Origin: an uncultured Clostridia bacterium
GTDB lineage: Bacteria; Bacillota; Clostridia; Christensenellales; CAG-314
DNA: 39,579 bases
Reading direction: 5' to 3'
Assembly (NCBI GenBank): GCA_944336125.1
Contig: CALVLA010000011.1
Span: 1-39,579, forward strand
In this document: in pieces, positions 19,701 to 27,377 of the stretch
How positions within the stretch are numbered: position 1 is the first letter of the stretch
Layout of the letters: each line of letters begins with the position of its first letter
The notes under the pieces: model-generated
What the model was told of the DNA's origin: nothing
Seen by the model: the letters and a program-made list of their open reading frames with translations, nothing else
Databases searched by the model: none
Made by a program: the position numbers and the translations under genes

Positions 19701-20097
19701 GATTGAGCAAAGCGGCAGTACCGTAAGTCATTTTCTGTTCGGAAGTGATTTGACTGTCTTGGTCGAAGTGGAAAACTATTGTGTATGAGTTCCCTTTCCA
19801 TTGCGCGGCAAACGATGTGTGTCCCGTAATTTTTACCGTGTCGCCCGCGTTGAAAACGGTTCCGTCGCTTCCGCGTTTCCAGCCCTCAAAAACATAACCT
19901 GTTCTTGTCTGCGTCATCTGCGGGAGCGTATATTCCTCATCCTTGTTGATTTCCGTTGTCTGAATCGAGTTCGCGTTTCCCAACCCGTCGTTCAGTAACA
20001 ATTCGTATTTCGTCGGCGCGCACGCGGACAACAATGCCACGCTAAGCGCAAATATCATCGCCAAAATCAGCAGCGATAGTTTTCGTTTATTTTTCAT
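13795..20097 (-). CDS. Giant repeat-containing surface lipoprotein with InlB B-type repeats
   Basis: Protein of 2100 residues. The lipobox is LLSAC with lipidated Cys26 after a clean signal peptide, so it is tethered to the membrane and exposed. Residues ~28-180 hold two divergent repeats of the Listeria-Bacteroides (InlB B-repeat) type. Residues 180-746 hold eight near-identical ~71-residue copies, each with YxITFVxNNGE, a GYTFAGWY core, a GTMPA turn and an LYAKW end, and one degenerate copy follows to about 815. The remaining ~1290 residues are beta-rich and unlike anything I can name; the last ~450 contain stacked strand/turn segments (GTIDVGG, DGDINVMAGG, VVNGKLNLYG) like a right-handed beta-helix. 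No LPxTG motif or C-terminal transmembrane segment is seen. Inference: a stalk (repeats) presenting an adhesin or glycan-binding head. The ribosome site is AGGAGG (20102-20107) and the promoter lies at 20169-20197. The lipoprotein and repeat calls are firm; the role is not known. Confidence 0.88.
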   Translation of the reverse strand: MKNKRKLSLLILAMIFALSVALLSACAPTKYELLLNDGLGNANSIQTTEINKDEEYTLPQMTQTRTGYVFEGWKRGSDGTVFNAGDTVKITGHTSFAAQWKGNSYTIVFHFDQDSQITSEQKMTYGTAALLNQNQFTKTGFDFVGWQDEDGNTYTDKQQVNNLTPEKNGTFDLWAIWEVKKYDLTLVFDNGEENLTTKYAFEADISGITDPDKEGYTFAGWYESETFEGDEYLLGTMPANNMTLYAKWEINSYDITFVLNNGEANKVVSYDFGANTSEITRPEKVGFTFGGWYDNEACTGSPYVFGTMPAKNVTLYAKWTVNSYTITFVKNNGESNTSVPYNFGATTSALDSVNKEGYTFAGWYESQTFEGEPYVFGTMPAKNVTLYAKWNINSYTITFIKNNGEKNEFVTYNFGEKVSEITPINKGYTFGKWYESETFAGDPYVFGTMPARNVTLYAKWTINPYTLTLVKNNGEANAEVIYEFDEQMNVPSVPVKEGYTFAGWYESQTFEGEQYAFGTMPAKNVTLYAKWNVNSYDITFVLNNGEQDEIVTYAFGTTTSAIATPEKEGYTFAGWYDNEACAGSPYIFGTMPAHGVTLYAKWTVNSYDITFVLNNGEENATVSYDFGTNTSAIADPEKEGYTFAGWYDNEACSGSPYVFGTMPAHGVMLYAKWDVNSYTITFVKNNGEQNEIVSYDFGAETAEITRPEKVGFTFGGWYDNAECTGTPYIFGTMPAHGVTLYAKWNINSYTITFVDGSEALSSSDYQYGQMPVAPEMPSQKIIDESTIAVFKGWSPAVVAATATQTYTAVWENQTRLYDVTFEQNEFVNFYSADGSEEIATAQVEFKNSFSFTIKKNVGVYVVDMKVYCNGNLLTAVDGVYTAPFNAEGMNITVSDVRWVEFDVDITTQNAKYEISKQTSIAYNETITLWAVGNEWYSDAAPSVTFAGQPIVSTGTEVKNGITYYVYNITIVQNGTISIKGIKDVFDIVFVDINGGRTEMDWTISDGLVENGYNSPLYEIINQYYQKDGNSYKVYYDYGQQTGWTAIVAMTTEVLDSYVITPEEGAVITSFLYNNPLVPKKGVENVYYLYFIESSSSPSSATARLAGVALPGNINQVEFYIPGEESYCNTWLETISISTTPNNYGNFFKPYTINSINQAYNFISMKVGTEVYLRFAYDGEPPLLTGEDGVETLTAQTYNVGGEDVLCYKIIVGSDQVYYAPLGETFTGTFEIISNSSDVHIYDVLGNSLPKNGVIVEKGSSFTFRTSYYTKFTEILNFLDKQSDGSYTIKEEFESQLINFGGASVDYTYSIPAPPSWSDTVNIYVTAYNIQSNFLFTSECNSLAEHITFTIAEDYDIFVNGILVEGAVGENVTVPLNYDSEITFVVKDQSKQFDETAERKIEITYNGYGFETTTSPNIYLRDNNKTGYVSYSKYTAPGIVYSSPVKITGMTVVNERVEAVRNENKCQATDSNGATFPDGMPTFGEKAGNFEFNLQLSAGQYPVLYVEYQDVLSDGYLPFTYTDKTENEAGNIFSFRVPTNGSNIKWYVEIKNEVYEITIHYGENTDVVSLEHGTILANCDMLPKQFQGEQDGVKGIFTIVGWSDTENGTANVIIVTGKHDLWAVTSFQAAEASFNGNYYLRLEDALAALTSDSTGNLDLLYYAGTITLDNGEYTIPSGVVLRLPYANGSYGRKLGDKTADNPSMFYASEESGFTSLVLGSGVTLKVCGTIDVGGIVGYPQSAYPYQGQTSAAHAILQLDGDINVMAGGVIDVNGYVVGNGTVTLFDGATSKLPFVVKDYRGGTNSSSVYYAGYTPFNVFEMPNIQTNYVIHYGASEQAYAMLVALGGYNEVMVEAIGENGIIRLYEGGYVIKHTRKIDNPRYNEETKKYEPQFEFRTTLDIYGGGRDGALALDLGLTVISTEGMFLGIPYTYESINLHDGIYDLYNMYKIMPGASLTVCEDATLNIAKTALNGKDYIGAIIVYDETFEENHGECTTFVNSKQLWYPPQPNGIAEGGNFVVNGKLNLYGKLGGNIDCTVAKASVAVYSLPSHLTLTSSEAVYFEAQNMILLTYSQTSSATVNGSTNLQYGNLYTSGEGGVWA
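17860..19560 (-). repeat. Eight tandem ~213-bp coding repeats (InlB B-type)
   Basis: Eight copies of about 71 codons each (1701 bases in total) encode the stalk of the large lipoprotein. Copies differ mainly in the loop between GWY and the GTMPA turn: either a DNEAC or an ESxTF version. Two neighbouring copies (about 18075-18500) are especially alike at the DNA level, which points to recent duplication or gene conversion. Confidence 0.85.
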
Positions 20098-20101
20098 ATA
20101 T

Positions 20102-20107
20102 TCCTCC
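20102..20107 (-). promoter_or_regulatory. Ribosome binding site of the giant lipoprotein
   Basis: On the - strand this reads AGGAGG, seven to eight bases before ATG 20097. A second ribosome-site-like GGGGAGG lies upstream (20147-20153) in the same leader, with only a 17-codon GTG frame after it. Confidence 0.8.
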
Positions 20108-20168
20108 TTTTGATTTTATTTAATGATACGCTTTTTTGATGCTTCACCTCCCCATATATTATGGCATC

Positions 20169-20197
20169 ATTATAACATGTAAATATATGCAAGTAAA
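20169..20197 (-). promoter_or_regulatory. Promoter of the giant lipoprotein gene
   Basis: On the - strand: TTTACT (20197-20192), a 17-base spacer and TATAAT (20174-20169). The leader to the start codon is about 65 bases. It is divergent from the his operon promoter 100 bases away. Confidence 0.75.
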
Positions 20198-20269
20198 TAC
20201 GGTCTTTTCGACGGTTTTTTGATTAAAAAATGCATAATTACTCATTTTTAAAAAATTAATAAAAAATAC

Positions 20270-20298
20270 TTTACTACTTTAATGTGGTGATGTATAAT
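20270..20298 (+). promoter_or_regulatory. Promoter of the yerC-his operon, with candidate operator
   Basis: TTTACT (20270-20275), a 17-base spacer and TATAAT (20293-20298). The -35 box lies inside a tandem direct repeat ACTTTACT/ACTTTAAT (20268-20283, period 8), a plausible binding site for the YerC-type repressor encoded by the first gene. An inverted repeat AAAAATG-N10-CATTTTT (20226-20249) lies just upstream. Confidence 0.7.
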
Positions 20299-20327
20299 GT
20301 TCAAAACAAACAAGGGCGGAGGCTTTC

Positions 20328-20624
20328 ATGAAAAAGGACGCTAATCAAAACGACATACAAAATCTTTTCGAGGTGCTTGCAAAACTTAAAACTCCCGATG
20401 AGTTTGCGATGTTTTTCGACGACCTTTGCACTTACAAGGAGATCGAACAGATGGCTCAAAGAGTCAAATGCGCGAAACTTTTGCTTAAAGGGGAAACCTA
20501 CGCGCAAATTGTGGAAAAAACTGACGTGTCGTCGGCTACGCTTTGCCGCATTTCCCGCTGTATACAGCACGGCAGCGGAGGATACAACACGTTGCTTGCA
20601 AAAATGGAAGAAGGTGAATTATGA
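20328..20624 (+). CDS. yerC: YerC/YecD-family TrpR-like transcriptional regulator
   Basis: Protein of 98 residues, the usual size for this TrpR-related family. It is all-helical; the segment KGETYAQIVEKTDVSSATL and the following SRCIQHGSGGY form the helix-turn-helix and recognition helix typical of YerC. Family knowledge: members next to his genes in Bacillota have been proposed as histidine-responsive repressors (HisR). Here it is the first gene of the his operon, overlapping hisZ by four bases (ATGA), which supports autoregulation together with the whole pathway. GGAGG lies at a good distance before ATG 20328. Histidine as effector is inference. Confidence 0.9.
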   Translation: MKKDANQNDIQNLFEVLAKLKTPDEFAMFFDDLCTYKEIEQMAQRVKCAKLLLKGETYAQIVEKTDVSSATLCRISRCIQHGSGGYNTLLAKMEEGEL

Positions 20625-21730
20625 AAGATGTTTTAAAGTACCTGACAAAGGACGAAAAAGTTTATCTTTCGCTTTTAAATCTTTACGAAAGCATGGGGTT
20701 TGACAAGTTTAAACTTCACAAGTTCGAGGATTATTCGCTGTATCTTAAAAACAAAAGCTTTCTGACGGGTGAGTACGTGCTTACTTTTACCGACAACAAC
20801 GGCAAACTGCTTGCTTTAAAGCCTGACATTACGCTGTCAATAGTAAAAAACACAAAGGCAACGGCTTGTCAGAGCGAAAAGGTTTATTATCATGAAAACG
20901 TATACCGCTTCGACAAACACAGTCACGAGTACAAGGAAATCAGTCAGATAGGGCTTGAAGTTTTGGGAAACATAGACGAAGCCGTTGAGTTTGAAACTGT
21001 TGTCATGGCGCTCAAAAGCCTCGAGGCAATAGACGAGGATTTTGTGCTTGACGTGTCGCATACGGCGTTTTTCGAGGATGTTCTTTTGGCGCTGCCCGAC
21101 GGCGAAAAATTTAAAAGTCAGATTGCCGAGTGCATAAGGGCAAAAAACCCTCACGACTTTTTGAGGACTTTGGAGGAGGCTGGGGCTTCCAACAAATTTG
21201 CGGCTGACGCTGAGGAGATATTGTCTTTCGGCGGCGATTTTGTAAAAACGCTTAGTGCTGCGGCAAAGCTTGACCGCATGCCTAATTTTTCCAAAGCGGT
21301 GGAGGGACTTCAAAAGCTTTACCTGAGGCTTTGCGAGTGCGGTTTTTCCGACAAACTCAGGCTTGATTTTTCGTTGCTTAACGACACCGATTATTACAAC
21401 GGAATTATTTTTCAGGGTTACGTCAAAAAAGTTCCGCATTCGGTGCTTTCGGGGGGCAGGTATGACAGGCTTGTCAAAAAACTCGGCAAAAACGGCGTAG
21501 GGGGTATGGGCTTTGCAATTTACCTCAGCGACATGTCTGCCTTTTATTCCGACGAAAAAGCGGCAAAAAAACAAAGAGTTATCATTTACGGGGAGGGCGA
21601 CGACATCAACGCCGTCGAAAAGGCGGCGGACAAACTCAGACAAAAAGGTTTCAGGGTTCGAGTGGAAAAAAATCCTCCTTCGGGGTTTAAGCAAAACGAA
21701 ATTATCTTTTTCGGGGGCGAATTATGCTGA
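20621..21730 (+). CDS. hisZ: ATP phosphoribosyltransferase regulatory subunit HisZ
   Basis: Protein of 369 residues with the class II histidyl-tRNA-synthetase-like fold but no anticodon-binding domain. LALKPDITLSI (motif 2 region), VYRFDKHSHEYKEISQIGLE and SGGRYDRL (motif 3-like) are visible. HisZ has no aminoacylation role; it binds short-form HisG and confers histidine feedback. The short HisG directly downstream makes this assignment secure and argues against a second HisS. Coupled by ATGA to yerC, and by a seven-base overlap to hisG. Confidence 0.93.
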   Translation: MKDVLKYLTKDEKVYLSLLNLYESMGFDKFKLHKFEDYSLYLKNKSFLTGEYVLTFTDNNGKLLALKPDITLSIVKNTKATACQSEKVYYHENVYRFDKHSHEYKEISQIGLEVLGNIDEAVEFETVVMALKSLEAIDEDFVLDVSHTAFFEDVLLALPDGEKFKSQIAECIRAKNPHDFLRTLEEAGASNKFAADAEEILSFGGDFVKTLSAAAKLDRMPNFSKAVEGLQKLYLRLCECGFSDKLRLDFSLLNDTDYYNGIIFQGYVKKVPHSVLSGGRYDRLVKKLGKNGVGGMGFAIYLSDMSAFYSDEKAAKKQRVIIYGEGDDINAVEKAADKLRQKGFRVRVEKNPPSGFKQNEIIFFGGELC

Positions 21731-22341
21731 ACATCGCGTTGCCTAAGGGAAGACTTGGCGAAAAAGTTTACAAAAAACTGGAAGAATCGGGGTACAACTG
21801 CGGCGATATTTACGGCGACAGCAGAAAGCTCATTTTTACCAACGACGAAATAGGCGTGAGTTATTTTTTGGTCAAGCCTTCCGACGTTGCTATTTACGTC
21901 GAGCTTGGTGCGGCTGACATCGGCGTCGTGGGCAAGGACATTTTGCTTGAAAGCTCTCCCGACGTTTACGAGCTTTTGGATTTGGGCTTCGGCAAATGCC
22001 GCATGGCGGTAGCCGCCAAAAACGGTTACGTCGAGGACTTGTCAAGACCGCTGCGTATCGCCACCAAATTCGTAAACATCGCAAAAAACTACTTCGACAC
22101 AAAAAACAGAGAGACCGAAATAATCAAACTTTACGGCTCAATCGAGCTTGCGCCTATTTTGGGTATTTCCGACGTAATTGTGGATATAGTCGAAACGGGC
22201 ACCACGCTCAGGGAAAACGACCTTTCGGTAATTGAGGAAATAGTTCCGATAAGCGCAAGACTTATCGCAAACAAAAGCAGTTACAAATTCAAACAAAGCC
22301 AAATCGACAAAATCGTCGAGGGATTGAGGCAGCAGGATTGA
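21724..22341 (+). CDS. hisG: ATP phosphoribosyltransferase catalytic subunit, short form (HisG_S)
   Basis: Protein of 205 residues, the short form that lacks the C-terminal regulatory domain and depends on HisZ. It catalyses the first committed step, ATP + PRPP to phosphoribosyl-ATP. Visible signatures: the N-terminal IALPKGRL, VKPSDVAIYVELGAADIG, and the PRPP-binding segment DVIVDIVETGTTLREN. GGGGG upstream serves as ribosome site, inside the end of hisZ. Confidence 0.96.
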   Translation: MLNIALPKGRLGEKVYKKLEESGYNCGDIYGDSRKLIFTNDEIGVSYFLVKPSDVAIYVELGAADIGVVGKDILLESSPDVYELLDLGFGKCRMAVAAKNGYVEDLSRPLRIATKFVNIAKNYFDTKNRETEIIKLYGSIELAPILGISDVIVDIVETGTTLRENDLSVIEEIVPISARLIANKSSYKFKQSQIDKIVEGLRQQD

Positions 22342-22342
22342 T

Positions 22343-23629
22343 ATGATTAAAATTTTAAAATCCGACGAGATTGACAAAAAGGAAATTCTTTCAAGGGAAA
22401 TCAAAAGTTATCCCGAACAGGAAAAAACGGTTAGGGATATTATCAGGGACGTCGCGGAAAACGGGGACGCCGCAGTCAGAAAATACACAAAACTCTTTGA
22501 CGGGGTGGAGCCGTACGACTTTGCGGTAAGTCAAAGCGAAATTGACGAGGCATTTGAAAAAGTCGGCAAAAGTTTTTTGGCTATTTTAAAAAAGGCAAAA
22601 AACAACATAGAGGCGTTTCACAAAAAACAGATACGCAAAGGTTTTGAAATCAAAAAGCAAAACGGAATAGTTCTCGGGCAAAAGTTCACGCCGCTCGAAA
22701 GCGTGGGGGTTTACGTTCCCGGAGGTACGGCAAGCTACCCTTCCACCGTGCTTATGAACGTGGTGCCTGCAAAAATTGCGGGCGTCAAAAATATAGTCAT
22801 GACCACGCCGCCTGATAAAAAAACAGGCAAAGTCAAGGCGGAGATACTTGCCGCCGCAAAAATTGCGGGCGTTGACAAAATTTACAAGGTAGGCGGAGCG
22901 CAGGCTGTCGCCGCTTTGGCATACGGTACCGAAACAATACCGGCTGTCTGCAAAATTGTGGGACCCGGCAACATCTTTGTAGCAATTGCCAAAAAGGAAG
23001 TTTTCGGCAAAGTGGGTATCGACATGATTGCGGGACCTAGCGAAATACTTATTCTCGCGGACAACAGCGCAAATCCCGACTTCCTTGCGGCTGACCTTCT
23101 CAGTCAGGCTGAACACGACAAACTTGCTTCGGCAATTCTCGTGACCGACAGCGAAAAAATCGCTAACGACACGGCTGCCGCCCTTGAAAAAAGGCTTGAA
23201 AATCTGCCGCGAAACGAAATTGCTTCGGCGGCAATACAAAACAATTCCAAAATCATACTTACAAAAGATATGGAAGAGGCAATTAGTATCTCCGACGCAA
23301 TCGCGCCTGAGCACCTTGAACTTGCGGTGGCAAATCCTTTCGAAACGCTTGAAAAAGTGCACAACGCAGGTTCGATATTCTTGGGACACTTTACGCCTGA
23401 GCCGCTTGGCGACTACTTCGCAGGCCCAAACCACACCCTTCCCACCAACGGCAGCGCGAAATTCTCTTCTCCGCTTTCCGTTGACGATTTTGTGAAAAAG
23501 TCATCATACATTTTCTATTCCGAGCAAAACCTCAAACGGGTCGAAAAGGATGTGGCGGCTTTTGCAAGGCGCGAGGGACTTGACGCTCACGCGCAGGCGG
23601 TTGAAGCAAGGAGCTTAAAAAATGAGTGA
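22343..23629 (+). CDS. hisD: Histidinol dehydrogenase
   Basis: Protein of 428 residues, standard length. It oxidises L-histidinol to L-histidine in two NAD-dependent steps and uses zinc. Visible signatures: [16 protein letters not shown], the glycine-rich [34 protein letters not shown] with the conserved Gln/His metal ligands, and the late [16 protein letters not shown]. Starts two bases after hisG and overlaps hisC by eight bases. Confidence 0.97.
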   Translation: MIKILKSDEIDKKEILSREIKSYPEQEKTVRDIIRDVAENGDAAVRKYTKLFDGVEPYDFAVSQSEIDEAFEKVGKSFLAILKKAKNNIEAFHKKQIRKGFEIKKQNGIVLGQKFTPLESVGVYVPGGTASYPSTVLMNVVPAKIAGVKNIVMTTPPDKKTGKVKAEILAAAKIAGVDKIYKVGGAQAVAALAYGTETIPAVCKIVGPGNIFVAIAKKEVFGKVGIDMIAGPSEILILADNSANPDFLAADLLSQAEHDKLASAILVTDSEKIANDTAAALEKRLENLPRNEIASAAIQNNSKIILTKDMEEAISISDAIAPEHLELAVANPFETLEKVHNAGSIFLGHFTPEPLGDYFAGPNHTLPTNGSAKFSSPLSVDDFVKKSSYIFYSEQNLKRVEKDVAAFARREGLDAHAQAVEARSLKNE

Positions 23630-24695
23630 GTTTTTTTCCGATTGCCTCAATGGCCTTGTGCCTTACGTTCCGGGTGAACAGCCTAGGGACAAAAAATATA
23701 TTAAGCTGAACACCAACGAATCGCCTTTTGCTCCTTCGCCAAAAGTTATCGAAGCTATTGACAAAGGACAGGTTTCCGACCTCAGGCTTTATTCCGACCC
23801 GACCGCCGACATGCTGGTGGGTGCCATTGCCGACTATTACTCGGTGGACAAGGACAACGTGGTAACTTCCAACGGTTCAGACGAAATTTTGGCATTTATT
23901 TTCCGCGCATTTTGCGGAAAAAGCAAGGGTATCGTTTTTCCGAACGTAACTTACGGGTTTTACAAGGTGTTTGCCCAACTGTTCAACATTGATTACCGTG
24001 AAATTCCGCTTAAAAAGGATTTTTCGATTGATGTGTCCGATTACGAAAATATCTCGGACAACGTAATAATCGCAAACCCAAACGCGCAGACGGGTGTGTT
24101 TTTGTCTGTTGAAAATGTGGAAAACCTCATTAAGCAAAACCCTGAAAGAATCGTAGTGGTCGACGAGGCTTACGTGGATTTCGGAGGACAAACGGTAATT
24201 CCGCTTGTCAAAAAGTACAAAAACCTTATCGTGGTGCAGACTTTTTCCAAGTCGAGAAGCCTTGCCGGGGCAAGGGTGGGCTTTTGCGTTTGCGACAAGG
24301 CTCTTGCAGACGACATAAAAACAGTCAAATTTTCCTTTAATCCTTACAACCTCAACAGACTGAGTATCGTGGCTGCTACGGAAGCCATTAAGGACAAGGA
24401 TTATTTTGTAAAAACTACTTCGCAAATTATCGAAAACAGGGAGTTTACCGAGAAGGAACTAGATAAACTCGGGTTTGAAACGGTAAGCTCGACGGCAAAC
24501 TTTTTGCTGACAAAGCCAAAGGGCATAAGCGCGAAAGAACTTTATCTCGCGTTGAAGCAAAAAGGCGTTCTCGTCAGATATTTCGACAACTCGCTCATTT
24601 CCGATTACGTGCGAATTACCGTGGGAAGCCGCGAGCAAATGGAAATTCTAATTCAAAAAACCAAGGAAGTTTTAACAGGAGGTCAAAATGCGTAA
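23622..24695 (+). CDS. hisC: Histidinol-phosphate aminotransferase
   Basis: Protein of 357 residues, PLP fold type I. It transfers an amino group from glutamate to imidazole-acetol phosphate. Visible: KLNTNESPF substrate region, SNGSDEIL phosphate-binding loop, VVDEAYVDF with the PLP-ring Asp, and TFSKSRSLAGARVGF with the Schiff-base Lys. HisC enzymes in Bacillota often also act on aromatic substrates; that cannot be judged here. AGGAG precedes ATG 23622 inside hisD. Confidence 0.95.
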   Translation: MSEFFSDCLNGLVPYVPGEQPRDKKYIKLNTNESPFAPSPKVIEAIDKGQVSDLRLYSDPTADMLVGAIADYYSVDKDNVVTSNGSDEILAFIFRAFCGKSKGIVFPNVTYGFYKVFAQLFNIDYREIPLKKDFSIDVSDYENISDNVIIANPNAQTGVFLSVENVENLIKQNPERIVVVDEAYVDFGGQTVIPLVKKYKNLIVVQTFSKSRSLAGARVGFCVCDKALADDIKTVKFSFNPYNLNRLSIVAATEAIKDKDYFVKTTSQIIENREFTEKELDKLGFETVSSTANFLLTKPKGISAKELYLALKQKGVLVRYFDNSLISDYVRITVGSREQMEILIQKTKEVLTGGQNA

Positions 24696-25275
24696 AGCCG
24701 AAATCAAACGCAAAACAAATGAAACAGACATCAGCCTTTTGCTCAACGTCGACGGAAAAGGCGAATACAAAATCGACACGGGCATAGGCTTTTTGAACCA
24801 CATGCTTGAATTGTTCACAAAGCACGGCGGTTTTGACCTTGAAATTTCCTGCAAGGGGGACGTGGAAGTGGACTTCCACCACTCGGCGGAAGACATCGCC
24901 ATATGTCTGGGACAGGCCTTTGACGAGGCTTTGGGGGACAAAGCGGGCATTTTCCGTTACGGCAGTTTTCTTTTGCCTATGGACGAGGCGCTTGCTCTTG
25001 TGGCTCTCGACTTTTCTGGAAGAAGCTATCTTTCGCTTGACCTCAACGTCAAAAACGAAAAGGTTGGCGGCTTCGATACCGAACTGTTGGAAGAGTTTTT
25101 GCAGGCTTTTGCCAGGGAAGCAAGGCTTACTCTTCACGTAAAACAGCTTGCGGGCACAAACACCCACCACATTTTTGAGGCGGTGTTCAAAGGACTTGCC
25201 AGAGCCATTTCCGCGGCAGTGAAAATCGACGAAAAAAACAAGGACAAAATTCCTTCGACAAAGGGCGTGCTGTAA
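24688..25275 (+). CDS. hisB: Imidazoleglycerol-phosphate dehydratase
   Basis: Protein of 195 residues, the monofunctional size, without the HAD phosphatase domain found fused in enterobacteria. The metal-binding signatures GFLNHML, DFHHSAEDIAICLG and the second GTNTHHIFEAVFKGLARA are intact. The missing phosphatase activity is supplied by the PHP-family hisJ later in this operon. AGGAGG lies just ahead of ATG 24688, overlapping hisC by eight bases. Confidence 0.97.
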   Translation: MRKAEIKRKTNETDISLLLNVDGKGEYKIDTGIGFLNHMLELFTKHGGFDLEISCKGDVEVDFHHSAEDIAICLGQAFDEALGDKAGIFRYGSFLLPMDEALALVALDFSGRSYLSLDLNVKNEKVGGFDTELLEEFLQAFAREARLTLHVKQLAGTNTHHIFEAVFKGLARAISAAVKIDEKNKDKIPSTKGVL

Positions 25276-25276
25276 A

Positions 25277-25885
25277 ATGATTGCTATTTTAAATTACGGC
25301 GTAGGCAATTTGTTTTCTATCTCGGCGTCGCTTAAAGCCGTGGGAGCCGACGTAGTCGTTACCGACGACAAAAATGTCATCGAAAACGCCAAACAAATAG
25401 TATTGCCGGGTGTGGGAGCTTTTGGCGACGCTTTCAAAAAACTTTCGGAAACGGGACTTATCCCCGTCATAAAAAACGAGGTCAAAAAAGGCAAACCTCT
25501 TTTGGGCGTTTGTCTCGGCATGCAGCTTTTGTTTGACAAAAGTTTCGAGTACGGTTGTCACGAAGGGCTGGGATTTGTCGAAGGCGTGGTGGACGAAATT
25601 CAAAAGGATTTGACTGAACCTAAAAAAATTCCGCACATGGGGTGGAACAGCCTTGACTTCAAAAAGGATTGCCCGCTTTTCAAATATATCAAAGACGGGG
25701 ACTACGTTTATTACGTACATTCCTACTACGCCAAAAACTGTCAAAAGTTTACCGCCGCTACCTCGTTTTACGGCATTGACCTGACGGGTGTCGTGCAAAA
25801 CGAAAACGTGTTCGGTGCTCAGTTTCACCCTGAAAAATCGGGAGAAACGGGACTTAAAATTTTGAAGGCATTTTGCGAACTTTAA
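25277..25885 (+). CDS. hisH: Imidazole glycerol phosphate synthase, glutaminase subunit HisH
   Basis: Protein of 202 residues, class I glutamine amidotransferase. It hydrolyses glutamine and channels ammonia to HisF. The catalytic triad is visible: nucleophile Cys in GVCLGMQLLF, and His and Glu in FHPEKSG near the C terminus. The N-terminal NYGVGNLFS is typical. Starts one base after the hisB stop. Confidence 0.96.
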   Translation: MIAILNYGVGNLFSISASLKAVGADVVVTDDKNVIENAKQIVLPGVGAFGDAFKKLSETGLIPVIKNEVKKGKPLLGVCLGMQLLFDKSFEYGCHEGLGFVEGVVDEIQKDLTEPKKIPHMGWNSLDFKKDCPLFKYIKDGDYVYYVHSYYAKNCQKFTAATSFYGIDLTGVVQNENVFGAQFHPEKSGETGLKILKAFCEL

Positions 25886-25894
25886 GGAGGCTTT

Positions 25895-26611
25895 ATGAAA
25901 ATTTTTCCTGCTATCGACCTTAAAGACGGCTGCGCCGTCAGACTTTACAAAGGCGATTTTTCAAATATGACGGTGTTTTCCGACAACCCGGTGGCGGTTG
26001 CTCAAAGCTTTAAACAAAGCGGCGCGAAAAACATACACCTCGTTGACCTTGACGGCGCGAGGGAAGGCAAACCTGTCAACAGCAGTGTCATCGAGGAAAT
26101 CGTCAGGGAATGCGGGCTTTTTGCCGAAATAGGCGGAGGGATAAGAAACGCCAAACGAATTGATGACTATCTTTCATTGGGAGTCGGCAGAATCATTTTG
26201 GGAACGTCGGCATTGGAAAATCCTGATTTTCTCAAAGGCTGCGTAAAGGACTACGGCGACAAAATAGCGGTGGGTATCGACGCGAAAGACGGTTTTGTGG
26301 CAACGCGCGGTTGGCTTGAAGTCACAAACGTCCCTTCTGTGGATTTCGCGAAAAAAATGCGGGACACGGGGGTTGAAACAATCGTTTACACCGACATTTC
26401 GCGTGACGGCACTTTGTCAGGGGCGAACACTTTAATTTACGAAGTGTTAAACAAAATCGAAGGGCTCAACGTCATCGCTTCGGGGGGCGTGAGCTTTATC
26501 GAGGACATAAAGGTATTAAAAAACATCGGCGTTTACGGCGCGGTTTTGGGAAAAGCTTTGTACATGAAAAAACTTGACCTTTTTGAAGCCGTAAAAATCG
26601 CGGAGGAGTGA
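25895..26611 (+). CDS. hisA: ProFAR isomerase
   Basis: Protein of 238 residues, (beta/alpha)8 barrel related to HisF. It isomerises the aminoaldose ProFAR to the aminoketose PRFAR. Catalytic Asp in the first strand (FPAIDLKDG) and Asp in YTDISRDGTLSG are present, with phosphate-binding GGGIRN and ASGGVS loops. Preceded by a strong AAGGAGG. Confidence 0.96.
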   Translation: MKIFPAIDLKDGCAVRLYKGDFSNMTVFSDNPVAVAQSFKQSGAKNIHLVDLDGAREGKPVNSSVIEEIVRECGLFAEIGGGIRNAKRIDDYLSLGVGRIILGTSALENPDFLKGCVKDYGDKIAVGIDAKDGFVATRGWLEVTNVPSVDFAKKMRDTGVETIVYTDISRDGTLSGANTLIYEVLNKIEGLNVIASGGVSFIEDIKVLKNIGVYGAVLGKALYMKKLDLFEAVKIAEE

Positions 26612-26612
26612 C

Positions 26613-27368
26613 ATGCTTGCAAAACGCATAATACCCTGCCTTGACATACGCGACGGCAAAGTGGTCAAGGGTACCAATTTTCAAAACGTAAAGGAAGTTG
26701 ACGACCCCGTGTCTCTTGCCAAGTTTTACAACGACGAGGGAGCGGACGAACTTGTTTTTTACGACATAACGGCTTCATATGAAAACAGAAGCCTGTTTAC
26801 CGACGTGCTAAAAAGGGTTGCCGAGCAGATTTTTATACCGCTGACGGTGGGCGGCGGCATAAACGAAGTGAGCGATTTCGAGCGTGTGCTTAACGCCGGC
26901 GCCGACAAAGTCAGCGTAAACAGCGGAGCGATAAAAAATCCGTCGCTTATCGGAAACGCCGCAAAAAAGTACGGCAATCAGTGCGTCGTGCTGTCCATGG
27001 ACGTGAAACGAGTTGACGGTAAATTCAAAGTGTTTTCGAAGGGCGGCAGGGAAATGACTGACATCGACGCTTTGGAGTGGGCAAGACGCGGTCAGGAAGA
27101 AGGTGCCGGGGAAATCGTGCTTAACAGCATCGACACCGACGGCGTCAAAAAAGGATTTGACCTCGAAATGCTCGAAGCCGTGTGCAACGTGGTGTCGGTA
27201 CCGGTAATAGCATCTGGCGGTGCGGGAAAAGCCGAGGACTTCAAAGAGCTTTTCAAAAAGGTAAACGTCGATGCGGGGCTTGCCGCATCTGTTTTTCACT
27301 TTAAGCAGGTGAGAATTAACGAACTTAAAAAATATCTCAGACAAAACTCAATAGAAATGAGGATTTAA
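26613..27368 (+). CDS. hisF: Imidazole glycerol phosphate synthase, cyclase subunit HisF
   Basis: Protein of 251 residues, (beta/alpha)8 barrel. With HisH it forms imidazole-glycerol phosphate and AICAR. Catalytic Asp in [13 protein letters not shown] and Asp in [12 protein letters not shown] are in place, with GGGINE and ASGGAGK phosphate loops. GGAGG of the ribosome site is inside the hisA end, one base before overlap. AICAR feeds back to purine synthesis. Confidence 0.97.
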   Translation: MLAKRIIPCLDIRDGKVVKGTNFQNVKEVDDPVSLAKFYNDEGADELVFYDITASYENRSLFTDVLKRVAEQIFIPLTVGGGINEVSDFERVLNAGADKVSVNSGAIKNPSLIGNAAKKYGNQCVVLSMDVKRVDGKFKVFSKGGREMTDIDALEWARRGQEEGAGEIVLNSIDTDGVKKGFDLEMLEAVCNVVSVPVIASGGAGKAEDFKELFKKVNVDAGLAASVFHFKQVRINELKKYLRQNSIEMRI

Positions 27369-27377
27369 GGAGGAGCT

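Noticed and set aside
20094..20153. GGGGAGGTG and a 17-codon frame ahead of the giant lipoprotein (- strand), possible leader peptide
   Set aside because: The GTG overlaps the ribosome-site-like bases, leaving no spacing, and the codons show no regulatory bias.
20621..21730. Histidyl-tRNA synthetase (HisS) instead of HisZ
   Set aside because: It lacks the anticodon-binding domain, is next to short-form HisG, and has the HisZ length.
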